Source of the DNA: Oscheius dolichura
Lineage: Eukaryota; Nematoda; Chromadorea; Rhabditida; Rhabditidae
Direction of reading: 5' to 3'
DNA: 64,000 nt
Assembly: GCA_932521035.1 (NCBI GenBank)
Contig: OW051497.1
Coordinates: 9,858,001-9,922,000, forward strand
Position numbers and translations under genes: made by a program. Below the pieces are notes generated by a model. That model had not been told where the DNA came from, did no database searches, and saw only the letters and a list, made by a program, of their open reading frames with translations. This document shows positions 25,532-36,339 of this stretch, in pieces (the stretch's first letter is position 1; every line of letters starts with the position of its first letter).

Positions 25532-26879
25532 ATGGAGAGTGCCAACGCGAAGGTGAGTCTTCTACTCCTTTTTCATTTTGCCATTACGGAAACGTCTTCA
25601 AATTCCTGGGGAACCAGTCTATGACTCTCCTCTCGTATCACTTCAAAATAGAACATTCATCACCGAGTCCGCTTAAATTGGTCACACATAAACAGAAAGA
25701 TAAGCGAACTTGGCGCACTGCTTTTTCATTCCAACTACCCGTTCCCGGTCTAGATGAGAAGCCGGCGCTTTCCTAATTGCAATCGTTTCAGGCTTACCGT
25801 CTGATAGGACATGCAGCTGTGGGCTTTGCCACCCTTGCTGTACTTTCCGTCTGTGTGACTCTTCCCCTCATCTACCAGCAGGCCATGCATGTTCGCCAGC
25901 AGATGCACAAGGAGCTGGGAGTCTGCCGCTTCCAGGCAGAGGAGGTCCTGATTGCTGTGGATCGCATGCCGGCTAGAAACCGTACAGCTCGTCAAGCTGG
26001 TTACGATACTGCCGAGGTGTCCGGAAACCAGGAAGCCAAGGAAGAGAGCACCTGTGAAGGTTGCTGCCTCCCTGGCCCCACTGGACCTCCTGGAACTCCT
26101 GGTCGTCCTGGAAATCCTGGAAAGCACGGTATAACCAACTTTTTAGTTTAAATAAAATACAATTTACAGGAGCTCCCGGACACCCGGGAAACCACGGAAA
26201 GCCTCCACAGACCCCATGCGAGCCCCTTACCCCTCCTCCTTGCCAGCCTTGCCCTCAAGGAGCCCCCGGAGTTCCTGGAGAACAAGGTATACCTTGCTTT
26301 CTTACCTAAATTATAATTATATTTCAGGACCCCCTGGAGAGCCTGGACAGCCCGGAACCCCCGGAAAGAAGGGAGCTGATGGACAACCAGGTACATTTAC
26401 CCAATAGCCATTATGACCGCGCTTACTTATAGGACCGGTCGGGCCACGAGGACCCCACGGACCAAATGGAGAACCTGGAAAGGCCGGAGAGCCCGGAACT
26501 CCCGGAGATGCTGGAGAGAACGGTATTACTTGGAGCTTACAAAGAAAGAAACCATTAATCTTTCAGGAGAAGCCAAGCCTGGAGACAGAGGAGAGCCAGG
26601 AAAGCCCGGACTTCAGGTAACAGGAAACTTATCAATTCTCAATTATGCTCTCAATTACAGGGACCTCGTGGACCCGCTGGAAAACCTGGAAAGGATGGTC
26701 AGCCTGGTACACCAGGAGAGAAGGGAGCCCCTGGAGAGCCCGGAATCAAGGGACAGGATGGAACCCCAGGAACTCCCGGAGACGCCGGACAGGCTGGAAC
26801 CGATGGAGAACGTGGCATTTGCCCCAAGTACTGCGCTCTCGATGGAGGAATCTTCTTCGAAAACGGGGCCAGAAAGTAG
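25532..26879 (+). CDS. Cuticle collagen
   Basis: Seven exons (25532-25552, 25792-26128, 26170-26286, 26328-26390, 26433-26522, 26567-26616, 26661-26879). The N-terminus has the collagen-family hydrophobic segment ([18 protein letters not shown]). RNRTAR follows as a candidate furin-type processing site, then CEGCC before the first Gly-X-Y block. Several Gly-X-Y blocks are separated by short interruptions, one with [12 protein letters not shown], and the protein ends [10 protein letters not shown]. This is the typical nematode cuticle collagen plan, secreted by the hypodermis and crosslinked through cysteines and tyrosines. Introns fall within or between Gly-X-Y blocks. AATAAA lies at 26887. 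The exact col/dpy/sqt group is not assigned. Confidence 0.93.
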
Positions 26880-27102
26880 TCAACAAAATAAAGTCTTTAC
26901 TAGTGAATTCGATGTTGATTTTCAAGCTTAGTAGACAACGGTGGTAAAGTTAAACGGTGGCACAATCTTGAAACTGTTACAGGGTTAAAGAAATTGCTCA
27001 AAGTTCAGTTTAATCGGAGATAGAGCTCTTTAGTTGATTTCTTAAATAGTTTTTACTTCATTCTGATATATTCGCTTTTATATTTATTACTGCACAGAAT
27101 GA

Positions 27103-28410
27103 TTACGCACGTGTGATAATTCTTTGGGGGATCTTCTTATTCTTATATTTACGATATAACATCATGAAAATAACTACTATAATAAGCAGAAGGAGAATCA
27201 CTAGGAACCAAATAACGAGTTGGATGGCTATAGATGAGATGCTCGTTGAACAGATTCCAATCTCTGTAGCTCTTCTCAAAGTATCTTCATTCGCCGAGTT
27301 GCAGACGTATGTTTCCAGATTATTGTCCTTCTCTGTCATCAGCTCGATGAGTTCGTCTATCTGATGGACGCCCTTCGCTGTGTATTCGCTATGTGACGTG
27401 TAGCCTCGATATTCGGTTGAATTGTCGTCATCATCTTGAAGATTTAAATGATATTGTTTTGTAAATAACTGACCTCCATGTTGGTGGGTGTATTTATGTG
27501 CACATGCCTTGAAAACTTCTCCTTTTCCAATATGAACTGCTACGGATTTGGCCTTTTCAAGCGCGATAGAAGTGAGTATTTTCGATTCGTGGCATTGTGC
27601 TCCCACTTCAGTGACTTCAGTAGCACATGCTGCCCGATTATCAGGACGGCATTGGGCCTCTTCCACCAAGGACCAGTCACAGAGCGTCTTTCTCCTTCCA
27701 TTCTAAACATCGGTTCAAATACTTACATTGATAGACTTACAATAAAGTGACTGACGCATGATGCTGTACAATTATAAGCCTTGTCCTTTTGGTAAACGAG
27801 ACAAGAAGGGAAGACATCGCGCATCTTCAATCTGTCATTAACGACTACCGGCAAATCCTCAACCTAAAGAAATTATTCACTCTGTTTAAAAGAAAGCAAA
27901 CCTTGTAGGTTGTTATCGTATACAGCTGCGTTGGCACGGACACCACTCCCGAAAAGTAGAAAACGACGAAACCAGCCTCGTCTATCACTTGTCGGCAGCC
28001 TCTGATTCGGAGCTGACTGTGAAGCACAATGTCTTCAAAGTTGTACCGTGGAAGGAGGCCTTGTGATTGGAAGAGAACGTTTCGGTTTCCATTCATTGGA
28101 GAAATCAGACGCGGAGAGAATGCAGCTAGGGCTTCTGTCCAATTTAACTTCATGATGTGGCCGTTACTGTCGTAAAGTTGATTCAGAATCCGAAAGGCGA
28201 GATGAATATCTTTGTTTCATGCCTTTTTGTCCTGCAACAATTGTGTTCTGTTATTTTGATTGGCTTACGGTTTCGAGTACAAGAGGTTATTCTTCAAGAA
28301 CAGTAGCCGGATCACGGGAGTCAGCACATCGCAACGGAAGTTGTAGCAAGGGTTGGAAAAGCGGCAATCAACAGAATGAAGAGCGTCAGTGTTGTCCAGC
28401 GGCTTTCCAT
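27103..28410 (-). CDS. Single-pass membrane glycoprotein, unrecognised
   Basis: The start at 28410 gives a signal peptide (MESRWTTLTLFILLIAAF). The ectodomain exons contain HLAFRILNQLYDSNGHIM, CLVYQKDKAYNCTASC, a CDWSL...AQC region and many cysteines with N-glycosylation sequons. A membrane span (LVIWFLVILLLLIIVVIF) and a short basic tail end at 27103. The join between the signal-peptide exon and the second exon is not settled, because the obvious acceptor gives a stop. No family was recognised. The Mutator-like element begins only about 80 bp upstream of the start, within its likely promoter. Confidence 0.65.
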
Positions 28411-28481
28411 CTTCTTCTGTAGCACACACGTAGCAGCCATCTTCTTCGAGAGCCGGGGATAACTGTACAGTTTTTATCTGC

Positions 28482-28490
28482 TATTTATAT
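28482..28490. repeat. Target site duplication, left copy
   Basis: TATTTATAT directly abuts the left end of the Mutator-like element. An identical 9 bp copy abuts the right end at 30697-30705. A 9 bp duplication is the hallmark size for MULE insertion. Confidence 0.8.
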
Positions 28491-28644
28491 GGCTGCGAGA
28501 CCATTCGTCCGAGGAGACCTTTCGGGGCCGGACGAAAGGTCTCGTCCTGTTTATGAAACCGGACGAATGGTCTCACGTTGGTTATGGCTTTGAGATCAAA
28601 TGAATGGTATAACCTCCGGTTTAATACGTATTTGTGTGTGTTTT

Positions 28645-29151
28645 TTAACAACGTTTTTTGTGCTCATTGCGGTCTGGTACAAATAGAGATTCTCTTTCAT
28701 TTTTATTGTGTTCGAAGTGTAGTAACAAGAGTTTAATTGGTATTATTTTGACTGTAATTGATTTCTTGTTCTGCTTCTTCTTCTTCGTCTCCTTCGTCTT
28801 CTTCTGAGATTGTTGGAAGGTGAGCCGAGTCTTTCCATTTCCTCTTCCCCCCATTTCTTCCTCCTCCATGGCTTCAGATTCCATCTCTTCTTCTTCCACT
28901 TCAAGAAAGGCTGATGGTGGTTGTGGTGTCGGGATTCCCATGAGATTCCGAAGAAGCAATAATTGTGTTATTGGAGGCAGAGAATCCAACAGCTCCGGTT
29001 GTTTCCTCAGTTTGTCGAGGTATTTCTTACGATTCTTTTCCAGATCATCTGAATTGCCTTCATTTTCTTCAAATCCAGGATCAATGTCTTGTTTTTTCTT
29101 AGGCTTCCAAAGGGCACCGATAATGTTTATTCCCTTCTTCATCAGAGGCAT
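28645..29151 (-). CDS. Charged Lys/Glu-rich ORF inside the MULE
   Basis: A continuous 168-codon frame starts MPLMKKGINIIGALWKPKKK. It has an acidic middle (EVEEEEMESEAMEEEEM) and a Lys-rich end. A short segment (LPPITQLLLLRNLMGIPTP) looks structured. It is divergent from the innexin-like fragment, with about 130 bp between the starts. No family was recognised. It could be an element-encoded accessory protein, a captured host exon, or not a gene. Confidence 0.4.
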   Translation of the reverse strand: MPLMKKGINIIGALWKPKKKQDIDPGFEENEGNSDDLEKNRKKYLDKLRKQPELLDSLPPITQLLLLRNLMGIPTPQPPSAFLEVEEEEMESEAMEEEEMGGRGNGKTRLTFQQSQKKTKETKKKKQNKKSITVKIIPIKLLLLHFEHNKNERESLFVPDRNEHKKRC

Positions 29152-29281
29152 GGCCGAGCCAATTGATACGATATTATAAAATAATTAGACCAAGGATGAG
29201 AAGCGAAAGTTGATCGATTTTTCCGCTTTTAAACGGTTTAAAGCCAAATGAAAACGCTTCAAGCGTATTCTGGAAAGCTAA

Positions 29282-29707
29282 ATGTCGTCGCGTCGATTTG
29301 GCCATTCAACTGATCAGTATTGTGAGTTTGTTGTTCGATGTCTTGTCTCTCTCCTTCTCTTCTGATTTATCGTTACCTAGGATTAAAGTTCTTCATTGAT
29401 GCATTCCAGGTAAGCTTACATAGAACCATTTCTAATCACTACCCAGAACGGCTACACTTTCTTAAAATACGGATTTTATCAGCCAACAGATAATTTCGCT
29501 CGAGTTGGTTACTGCGATGCCCTCGAGAAGACAATAGCCGATATTCACATCAGAACAGTCCAATGCACGCTATCCCTTCAGGATAACTATGAAATGGCAT
29601 TCATGATCATGGGGTCAGTTTACAAATTCCGGCAAATAATTTTTTTCAGCGTTGTTATTCTCATCGTCACCATGTTCTCAGGCATATGCTTCCTCTATGC
29701 TTTGTGA
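29282..29707 (+). pseudogene. Innexin-like fragment captured in the MULE
   Basis: Exon-like segments 29447-29612 and 29650-29707 read YGFYQPTDNFARVGYCDALE, then IHIRTVQCTLSLQDNYEMAF, then a hydrophobic stretch (VVILIVTMFSGICFLYAL). This matches the innexin pattern of FPRV-CD, then H-T-QC-L, then TM4. Innexins form invertebrate gap junctions. The first two exon-like pieces (from 29282 and about 29380) do not join without an in-frame stop, and the frame ends right after TM4. It therefore looks like a truncated gene piece rather than a working innexin. Confidence 0.5.
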
Positions 29708-29944
29708 GAGCCAGTGTTTGGGGAACATCTATTACGACGTACTGTAGCAGGATTTGTGGAGAAAGCTAACGAAGGAAACTCGCCAACAGAGGACTTCAAA
29801 AATACACTCAAGAATTTTTCGCGTAGTATTGGAGTTGGTGAGAAGATTCACAATAACTGGTTGAGATTGGAGAAATAGGATGCTTGCTCTCACATTCCTT
29901 CCTCCTGTTTGTTTCTTTCCTTTCACCCTATGAAAACAATTTAG

Positions 29945-30460
29945 AATCTCATTGATAAAAGTGGAATACTGGCCAATCCTGTAGGGAGAAAACATGCAGC
30001 AAGGGCTCAATGTGCCAGAGTCCTGGAATACTTTGAAAATACATGGCGTAAGGAGCCTTTTCAAGATATGTGGAACAAATATGGACAAAATGAACATCGA
30101 ACCAGTAACAGCGCCGAATCATTCCATAGGTATTAGTATTACCATCCCATATGAATTCAAACTTTTAGTGTATTATACACATTGCTCAATGGAGTAAAGC
30201 ATCCGGCTTTGGCGGATTCCCTTCGAATACTGAATACCATCCAACTACAAAAATACTTTGAGCTCCGAAACTCAACTGGACTTGAACTCCGTCCCGAAGA
30301 TGAAACAAGGCGCAGCCAAGTCGCTGCCGAAATGACAGAATTCCAAGACTACATTGATTCCTGTGCAGGCGACGTTCCCCAGCAAGATATACTCACATAC
30401 CTGGATCGGATGTCGGTATTTGTCACAAGAAAGATAAATAGTGATATACAAAGACAGTGA
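29945..30460 (+). pseudogene. MULE-type transposase C-terminal fragment
   Basis: Two exons (29945-30129, 30169-30460) read ARVLEYFENTWRKEPFQDMW...HRTSNSAESFHSVL...LLNGVKHPALADSL. The W, the RT-N-xE-xxH block and the Hp motif match the C-terminus of MULE/FAR1-class transposases. The DDE catalytic part that should precede it was not found within the element. Recombination by this copy is therefore unlikely without help from a full element elsewhere. Confidence 0.6.
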
Positions 30461-30696
30461 ATCAGAAAACTATGAAATAAATATTTCACAAAAACACCTG
30501 TCAAGAATAGTTGAAAAGGGAACAAAAATAAACCATATTAGTAGAATCAGCCCAATAGCAAAAGAGGTTATTCTCCTGGTCATATAAGAGGGGTGAGACC
30601 TTTCGTCCGGGTTTATAAACAGGGTGAGACCATTCGTCCGGTCTCATAAACCGGGCGAGATCTTTCATCCGGGGCCGGACGAATGGTCTCGCAGCC

Positions 30697-30705
30697 TATT
30701 TATAT
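30697..30705. repeat. Target site duplication, right copy
   Basis: TATTTATAT immediately follows the right end of the MULE and is identical to 28482-28490. Confidence 0.8.
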
Positions 30706-31207
30706 AGATGACACTCGCTTCGCTTTGTCTTAGACGCAATGCTTGCTTCTGGGAGCCGAACAGCTTCGCTTTTCTACGCTGCCGGAGTACTACAAGAAGC
30801 GTCGACTACAAAAGCTTTCTTTTGGAACACGGTTGTTTCGAACCAAATATAGCTCTCCAAGCAATCGTGAAAGGAAATAGATCGTTTCTACACACGAAGC
30901 TAAAAAGTTAATTATTGTAAGAAATTAAGTAAATACTCCACTTTTAGTTGAAACTGTGTAAACATTCAAATTACAGTGAACAACAGCATTCTTATCCTCC
31001 ATATGACCCCGTTTTATAACCCCGCTAATTGTATAGCAACCGAGTGTGCTACCCCAAACAAAGTTATCTCGTCAGAACGAGTTACTCGTAAAACAGGCAG
31101 CCGAGGCAAGTCAAACTGTTTTAAAATGGGTCAAAGAGGTTGGGAGGATCTGATAGGGATATAAGCTCTCATCTCCGTTACTGGTGCTTCCTTTTCTCTT
31201 CTTGGGG
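30706..31207. other. Region upstream of the C6/DUF281 gene
   Basis: Two short forward ORFs (30708-30911, 30976-31164) show no domain or splice support. This is probably the promoter side of the downstream gene. Confidence 0.4.
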
Positions 31208-32981
31208 ATGTTACCAATCCGGGTGCTTACTTTGTTGATGAACCCTGTGCTAGTTTATTCATGTGGAAGAACTGCAGCAGTTGGAGTGAGAACTACAGTT
31301 AATCCACCAACTACAACGGAAATCACTTCTCTAACCACTCCAACAGAATCATCGGAGACCACATCTACCACCCCTACTACGACGACGACAACAACCCCTA
31401 CCACAACCACTACGACAACACCTTCCACAACCACTACGACAGCGCCTTCCACAACCACTACAACAACCTCTACTACCACAACGACAACAACCTCCACTAC
31501 AACCACGACAACAACCACTCCTGGTACAGTTTTTCCATTCTCAGACCCAGTCATTTTGGCATACTTCTTAAAGGGACACTGACACACTTTTTCGCGGTCT
31601 GCGCTGAGCGCAGATGTTCGGGGCGCGTTTACGTTTGCTGCGCGCCGTGACAACGGGAAAGTTGATCTCTACAATGATTCTACTCATTTTCTTTTTGTTA
31701 TTTTGCCTTTTTGTTGTGTGTTATAATTTTAAATTGATGTATACACTAAATTGATATCGTGAATTATGTTATAGCAACTCAATATTCTCTTTATAACATT
31801 GTTTGTTCTTTTTTTTAGATAATTTTACATTTGCTTCATCATTCTCACCCTTATTTTTTACAGGATCAACAGGAGAATGCAGGAGATAATTGAAGGAAAT
31901 CGGGCGAAGAAAAGAATGGAAGCCCCGCAGAAGAAATGCTACCGAGAGGGAAGAAGCAAATTCAAGTAAGCGTTTTCTTTATATTTTTGCATGTTATTAT
32001 TGTTTTCCACTGCATATGCAGCAATATTTAGGTATTGATTACTTTTCACATTAGAAACAGGCTAAATATTGTCACATATTCAATGGGAAATAATAATATC
32101 GTTCAAAACTCGAATTTCCTATGTTCAACCTTTTTTTTCAGAATAGATAGCACAACACCCTTCTCATCCTCGACCAGCGATATGTTTTTTGTTGTATTTG
32201 CTTCTTATTGTTTTACTCAAATAAAGTATTCAAAATAAGTACTTTTTGTATAAAAAAGAAGAAAAAAAAAACGAAAAAAATGCTGTTTGAAAAATTCACA
32301 TTTGAAACGCGCGCGCGGCGCTACCGTAACGCGTGTCGTTGCGCAGAAAAAGTGTGTCAGTGTCCCTTTAATGGGAGAAATCTAGTCCAGAGAGAGGGAT
32401 CGGAGACAACACCTTCTTACCAGAAACTTTAAAAAAATCTGAACTGTCAAACATCTCAATTGTTGAATTTTAGGTTGTGACAGTTGTAAAAATGACCAAG
32501 TGCAGCTTATTCATGATCCAAAGGATCCACTTCTCAGTCCGCTTCCAACAGCAGAGTACGTTTCCCCAATTCCTCAATATTACCAACCGGTGCTCTTAAA
32601 CTCTCAGTTGGCTGGTTTAGAAACGGAGACCTGGATGCTGGGTGCGTAACGCTTGTCATTACTTGTCCGATACTCAAAAAAGTGGTTGTCGAAGAAATGG
32701 AAATAGATATAGAAGATCCTCTAACAGTAAGTTCCCCCTAAACCTTTTGTTTTTGTGGGACTGATAAATGACCACAAGAACTGTAGCGCCGTTGAAGTCA
32801 TAGTTTTCTCGCTTTTAAGTAGATCTAAAAGATGTTTTATATGTAATTTCTCTTGTGGACAATGCTTTGATTGTTTCAGCCTACAAGTGTTACTCTGGTT
32901 TGCAACAACGATGGGCAATGGACTTACACTAGCAATGGAATGACCACCGTTGTTACTCAGGCCTACTGTGCTTTGGCTTAA
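31208..32981 (+). CDS. Thr-rich secreted protein with C6/DUF281 domain
   Basis: Exons are 31208-31523, 32475-32555, 32621-32726 and 32880-32981, all in phase. A short hydrophobic leader (MLPIRVLTLLMNP) is followed by a mucin-like block of Thr with Pro and Ser (31300-31520), expected to be heavily O-glycosylated. The later exons give CDSCKNDQVQL, AGCVTLVITC, VTLVCNNDGQWTY and a final YCALA. These match the nematode C6/DUF281 module with its Cys pairs and N-DG-W-Y signature. The function of the family is unknown; a surface or cuticle role is inferred. Intron 1 (951 bp) carries the TTAA-flanked element. Confidence 0.78.
31568..32371. mobile_element. TTAA-flanked element in intron of C6/DUF281 gene
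   Basis: Both ends are TTAA followed inward by AGGGACACTGACACAC and TTTTTC, an identical terminal inverted repeat of 26 bp including the TTAA. Length is 804 bp. TTAA duplication is characteristic of piggyBac-type insertion, though this end is not the canonical CCC form. The interior has exon-like pieces with good splice signals: about 31864-31970 (RINRRMQEIIEGNRAKKR) and about 32142-32238 (IDSTTPFSSSTSDMFFVV), followed by AATAAAG. No transposase was seen. Confidence 0.7.
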
Positions 32982-33770
32982 TTAGTTTTATTTCACTCAG
33001 ATATAAACTAGCAAAAGATATATTTATTATTGTGTTGTACAGACGATTGATATAAGTTGTTGTAACACTCTGGAACGTAAATGGAGAAGGCTGGATAAGG
33101 GCACGTATTCCTCGTCGTGGCGATGAGTAAGCGGCAGGCGAACACTAAACCAACACCCGGAATCTCTATCTTAGACTCTTGTCCTACTTCTTACGGTTCG
33201 CTTCCGGGAATTAACAGTCAGGAACTAGCTGCATTATGGAACATCGCAATTTTAATTGGTCCAGGCTACATATGTTACCTAGTTTTCAGTTAGTTTTCCA
33301 GTAACGTAATCGCTGCGCGGTGGTTATACGTTCTTGGACAGTTGCCATCTCATTCAATCAGCAAAGCTAAAGTTCAGCAATCCCGCGCTCGGTGACCCGA
33401 AAGGGCGAGGACACGCTCCCACGAATGCTGACAAGGATGACCTGAGCCAGCGTTGGCAACATTTCAAAATGACAAGGGCAAAACAAAATCGTTCCCCACC
33501 CCCCTGGCCTGGTATGGGCTACAGGCAGATTCTTTTACTTCGGTTGATTGCTTGTTGGCTCCTTTTGCTGGATTGTTTCTTTCAGTTTATCTAGTTTTCT
33601 TTCTCTTACCGGTGGTTTTAAACCTGAAGTTCAAAGAACCACTGTCGGTACTTTCCGATTCACACAAATGCGCATCTTTATGCGAGCTCTACCGATGCCA
33701 CTAATAATTCTGGAGAAAGGGCAAATTTTTGTACTCTTCTTTGTTACTTAGTTACGTTTTCCCAGATCAC
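32982..33770. other. Intergenic
   Basis: Forward ORFs at 33334-33594 and 33453-33751 overlap in different frames and have no recognisable domains. AATAAA-like signals for the upstream gene were not obvious. Nothing else is supported. Confidence 0.45.
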
Positions 33771-34264
33771 ATGAAGGGAGCCAAACCTACTGGCGATTGC
33801 GAAGAAGGTGGCTCGAGGAGAAGTAGGCATTTTTGTTTTCCGTTTTTGCGTTCTTCCTTAACCAATGTGCACAATTTAGAGCAAATGAACCCAGAGGAGG
33901 CTACTACTTATTTCAAATATATGACCGAGGTTCGCGTGCCAAAAATGTCTGTAGATGAGCTACTAGGTATACTTATTTTTCGGTGAATAATTTCTACTAT
34001 TCCCTGTTCAGATCTCGCGGCATTTTGCAGGATTGTTCTTCAGAGAAGGAAGCGCGAAGCAGGTATATACAGTTAAACAAAAAACAATTGTTAACTATTT
34101 CAGAGAACGCGCGAGAGATTACCGCTGCAAATCCAGAAGACCAGGCTTGTGGTTCCTCCATGCTTCAGACATCCAACGCCATCCCTCAGCAGCAGGGAAA
34201 CACCGAATTCTCTCAAGAGCAGAACCAGGATTATCATGCGCTGCCGGCCCCCAGTTCGATCTGA
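33771..34264 (+). CDS. Small Gln-rich protein, unrecognised
   Basis: Four exons join in phase, starting MKGAKPTGDCEEGGSRR at 33771. They include KQMNPEEATTYFKYMTEVR, VDELLDLAAFCRIVLQRRKR and an Asn/Gln-rich end (NAIPQQQGNTEFSQEQNQ) with the stop at 34262-34264. About 117 residues with no signal peptide. The basic RRKRE stretch could be a nuclear signal. Another frame through the last exon joins phase 0 to the exon at 34382, so the true 3' end is uncertain. Confidence 0.5.
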
Positions 34265-34381
34265 TTAATCCGGTGACGTTAAAATGAATTGCTAAGAATA
34301 GTAATGAGCAGAATGACAGGCTGACCCCAAACGGCGATAGAATATGCTCAGTTACTCCTGTCTGATTAGTATACTTTTCTA

Positions 34382-34667
34382 TAGGCGTATCAAACTCTTA
34401 ATCAGTTCCTTTATTGGGAGCCGATACAACAACTCCGTGAAGAAACCAATGTATTAATGTATTCATCAAAACAACAACTTGAGGAGGAATATCAGAATCC
34501 CCTCCATCTCAGAAAAAAGCATTTACGAGTGGGCGACGAGTTACACCATGCGCGTTGGAAGATTGGCCGGTCTGTATTCTTTGAAGGTCGTTTCTTATTA
34601 TGGTTGTATCCCTGACATCATTTTATAGCCGGTCAATCCTCATTACCGAAAAGTGCATGGGATTGAC
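34382..34667 (+). CDS. Exon pair, possibly 3' part of the preceding gene
   Basis: Directly after TTTCTATAG the frame reads AYQTLNQFLYWEPIQQLREE...SSKQQLEEEYQNPLHLRKKH and reaches a donor near 34587. A last exon (about 34629-34667) completes AGQSSLPKSAWD before the stop. The Gln/Glu-rich character resembles the preceding gene, so these may be its alternative or real 3' exons. No family was recognised. Confidence 0.4.
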
Positions 34668-35250
34668 TATTCAAAATATTGCGCCCTCTTGGTGCACTCC
34701 TGTCAAATCATAGGTTTTCTTTGAGTTCCTCTTTTTCGGATAGCGATCTTGCCTCATTTTAGACGATCGCTTGTATCTGGCCAGATCTTATCTGTTGCAA
34801 TGGTTCATAAGGAATTAAAGGGATGTTGGCCCCAAAACTTTTCTTTCCCCTCAGCGCGCACATTAGCATACTGTAAAAGCAAAATTAATGAATTTTGCAG
34901 TTATTTTTATAAGAAGTTATTTCGAGATTGATCCCATTCACCCAATATGCCCATCAATTAACAGCATTTCTCCCTAAAATTGATGTTGTTTTAGGCTCAT
35001 TTTCACTTTAGCGTTCTGGCGAATAATTTTTAAGCGTGTTCTTTTAATTTTGCACAAACGGCAAAGAAAAAACTTTCTCTCAAATAACATGCTCCTTGAA
35101 TAGAATCCTATAAAAGTTCAATTTTCCACAGAAGTGTTTACGACTATTTAAAAACATATAAAACGGGATTTTCCTCTGAGTTGGTAAGGGGGTGAGCGGT
35201 AGGCTTCAAAGATTTTATTCGTGGGAGTATGATAATCTGTTTCAGGGGAC
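34668..35250. other. Intergenic, AT-rich
   Basis: No coding or repeat feature was found. It precedes the FkbM-like methyltransferase and probably contains its promoter. Confidence 0.45.
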
Positions 35251-36339
35251 ATGGGCAGGAATAAGTGCCTATTTACTGAAAAATCGCCACGCGTCATCTT
35301 TCCAGTCATAATAGTTGCAGCAATGGTTGCCCTCTTGGGGCTCAACTGGTATATCAACGGGTCTAATCAAATTTACACCACGCTAAGAGAAAAATACAGT
35401 AAATTTAAGGGATGCTTTAAAGCAGAAACAGATGGCCAAGATCCTAAAACGGTAGCGAAATAGCTATAACCATATGTAATGAAAGAAACATGTCAGTTCT
35501 GGGATAATTACGGAGCAGCCGCCAACAAATGTGAGCCGCTGCTGGAACTGTTCACTTCCAGGCTACAGGGATTCAAAAATGGTGACGAAACCAAATACCA
35601 CATTCTTCCGATAGACGTGGGTCTCCTACCATCTGTTCTTTCCATTTGTAATTCTATCTTAGCCTTTTCTATTTCAGTCTTCAGCTGACTCCATTATTCT
35701 TACTTTGGGAGTAGGGCACGATGCAGACGCTGAGAAGGCTCTAAAACCAGTGAGTTCTTTTCCTGGCTTCAATAAGAATATGTATAGGCCCTCAGTAATG
35801 GATCCCTGTTCATCGGTGCCGATCCAGACATAACTAACCATGATATCTATCGTGAAGTAGGAATGTTTCTGCCAATGGCAGTAGGGAACGACTCTGGAAA
35901 TGTCACTGTAGACAATCTGATGCACACTGGAATGTGGGGCTATGCCCCCGGAAGCACCTTCATGATTACCCTGACCACTCTCATCAGGGAGTATCTGCCC
36001 AAGAAGACCAAAATGATTGACGACATTTGGGTGGATATCGAGTACTCCGAGTATAAGATCATGGACCTCTTCTACAATTCGGCCGAGATCTTCCGCGAGG
36101 GCTACTCCGTCTGCCAATTCAACCTCGAGGTATCCCATTTTATTATTGGATCATTTCCAGTTTAGGCTCACGCGGCCAACGAGGAGCAAAAAATCGTTTT
36201 TCACGAATTCTTCAAACGGATACTCCAGGATGAGAGATTCGGATTCGTCAAAGTCACTCAGTATTGGGGTCACTGGAGGATATTTTTCGTGGACTACTTA
36301 GACACTCGCTGTGCTGAAAAATACTTACGGAAAGACTAG
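35251..36339 (+). CDS. Type II membrane FkbM-like methyltransferase
   Basis: The first exon encodes a short cytoplasmic tail and one membrane span (VIFPVIIVAAMVALLGL), then a luminal stem with FKGCFKAE. Later exons give SIILTLGVGHDADAEKAL (the SAM-binding glycine region), FIGADPDI (acidic motif), FLPMAVGN, IDDIWVDIEYSEYKIM, and a C-terminus with RILQDERFGF. These fit the nematode FkbM/Methyltransf_21 family, whose members usually lack an assigned substrate. The join near 35452-35496 is not settled: the obvious splice puts the next exon out of frame. The stop is at 36337-36339. Confidence 0.75.

Larger units (their letters stand above)
28491..30696. mobile_element. Mutator-like (MULE) transposon, 2.2 kb
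   Basis: Both ends start GGCTGCGAGACCATTCGTCC in inverted orientation. The similarity runs inward for about 90-105 bp (28491 to about 28590 and about 30597 to 30696) with small indels. Each end is built of repeated GAGACC-TTCGTCCG motifs in both orientations. The flanks are a perfect 9 bp duplication. Inside are a MULE-type transposase C-terminal fragment (29945-30460), an innexin-like fragment (29282-29707) and a charged ORF (28645-29151, -). No complete catalytic domain was seen, so the copy is probably non-autonomous. Confidence 0.8.

Noticed and set aside
31255-31653. Minus-strand ORF rich in Val
   Set aside because: It is the antisense of the Thr-codon repeat in the C6/DUF281 gene.
33360-33430. 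Sequence resembling a tRNA (GTTCAGCAATCCCGC)
   Set aside because: No cloverleaf with matching acceptor and anticodon stems could be drawn.
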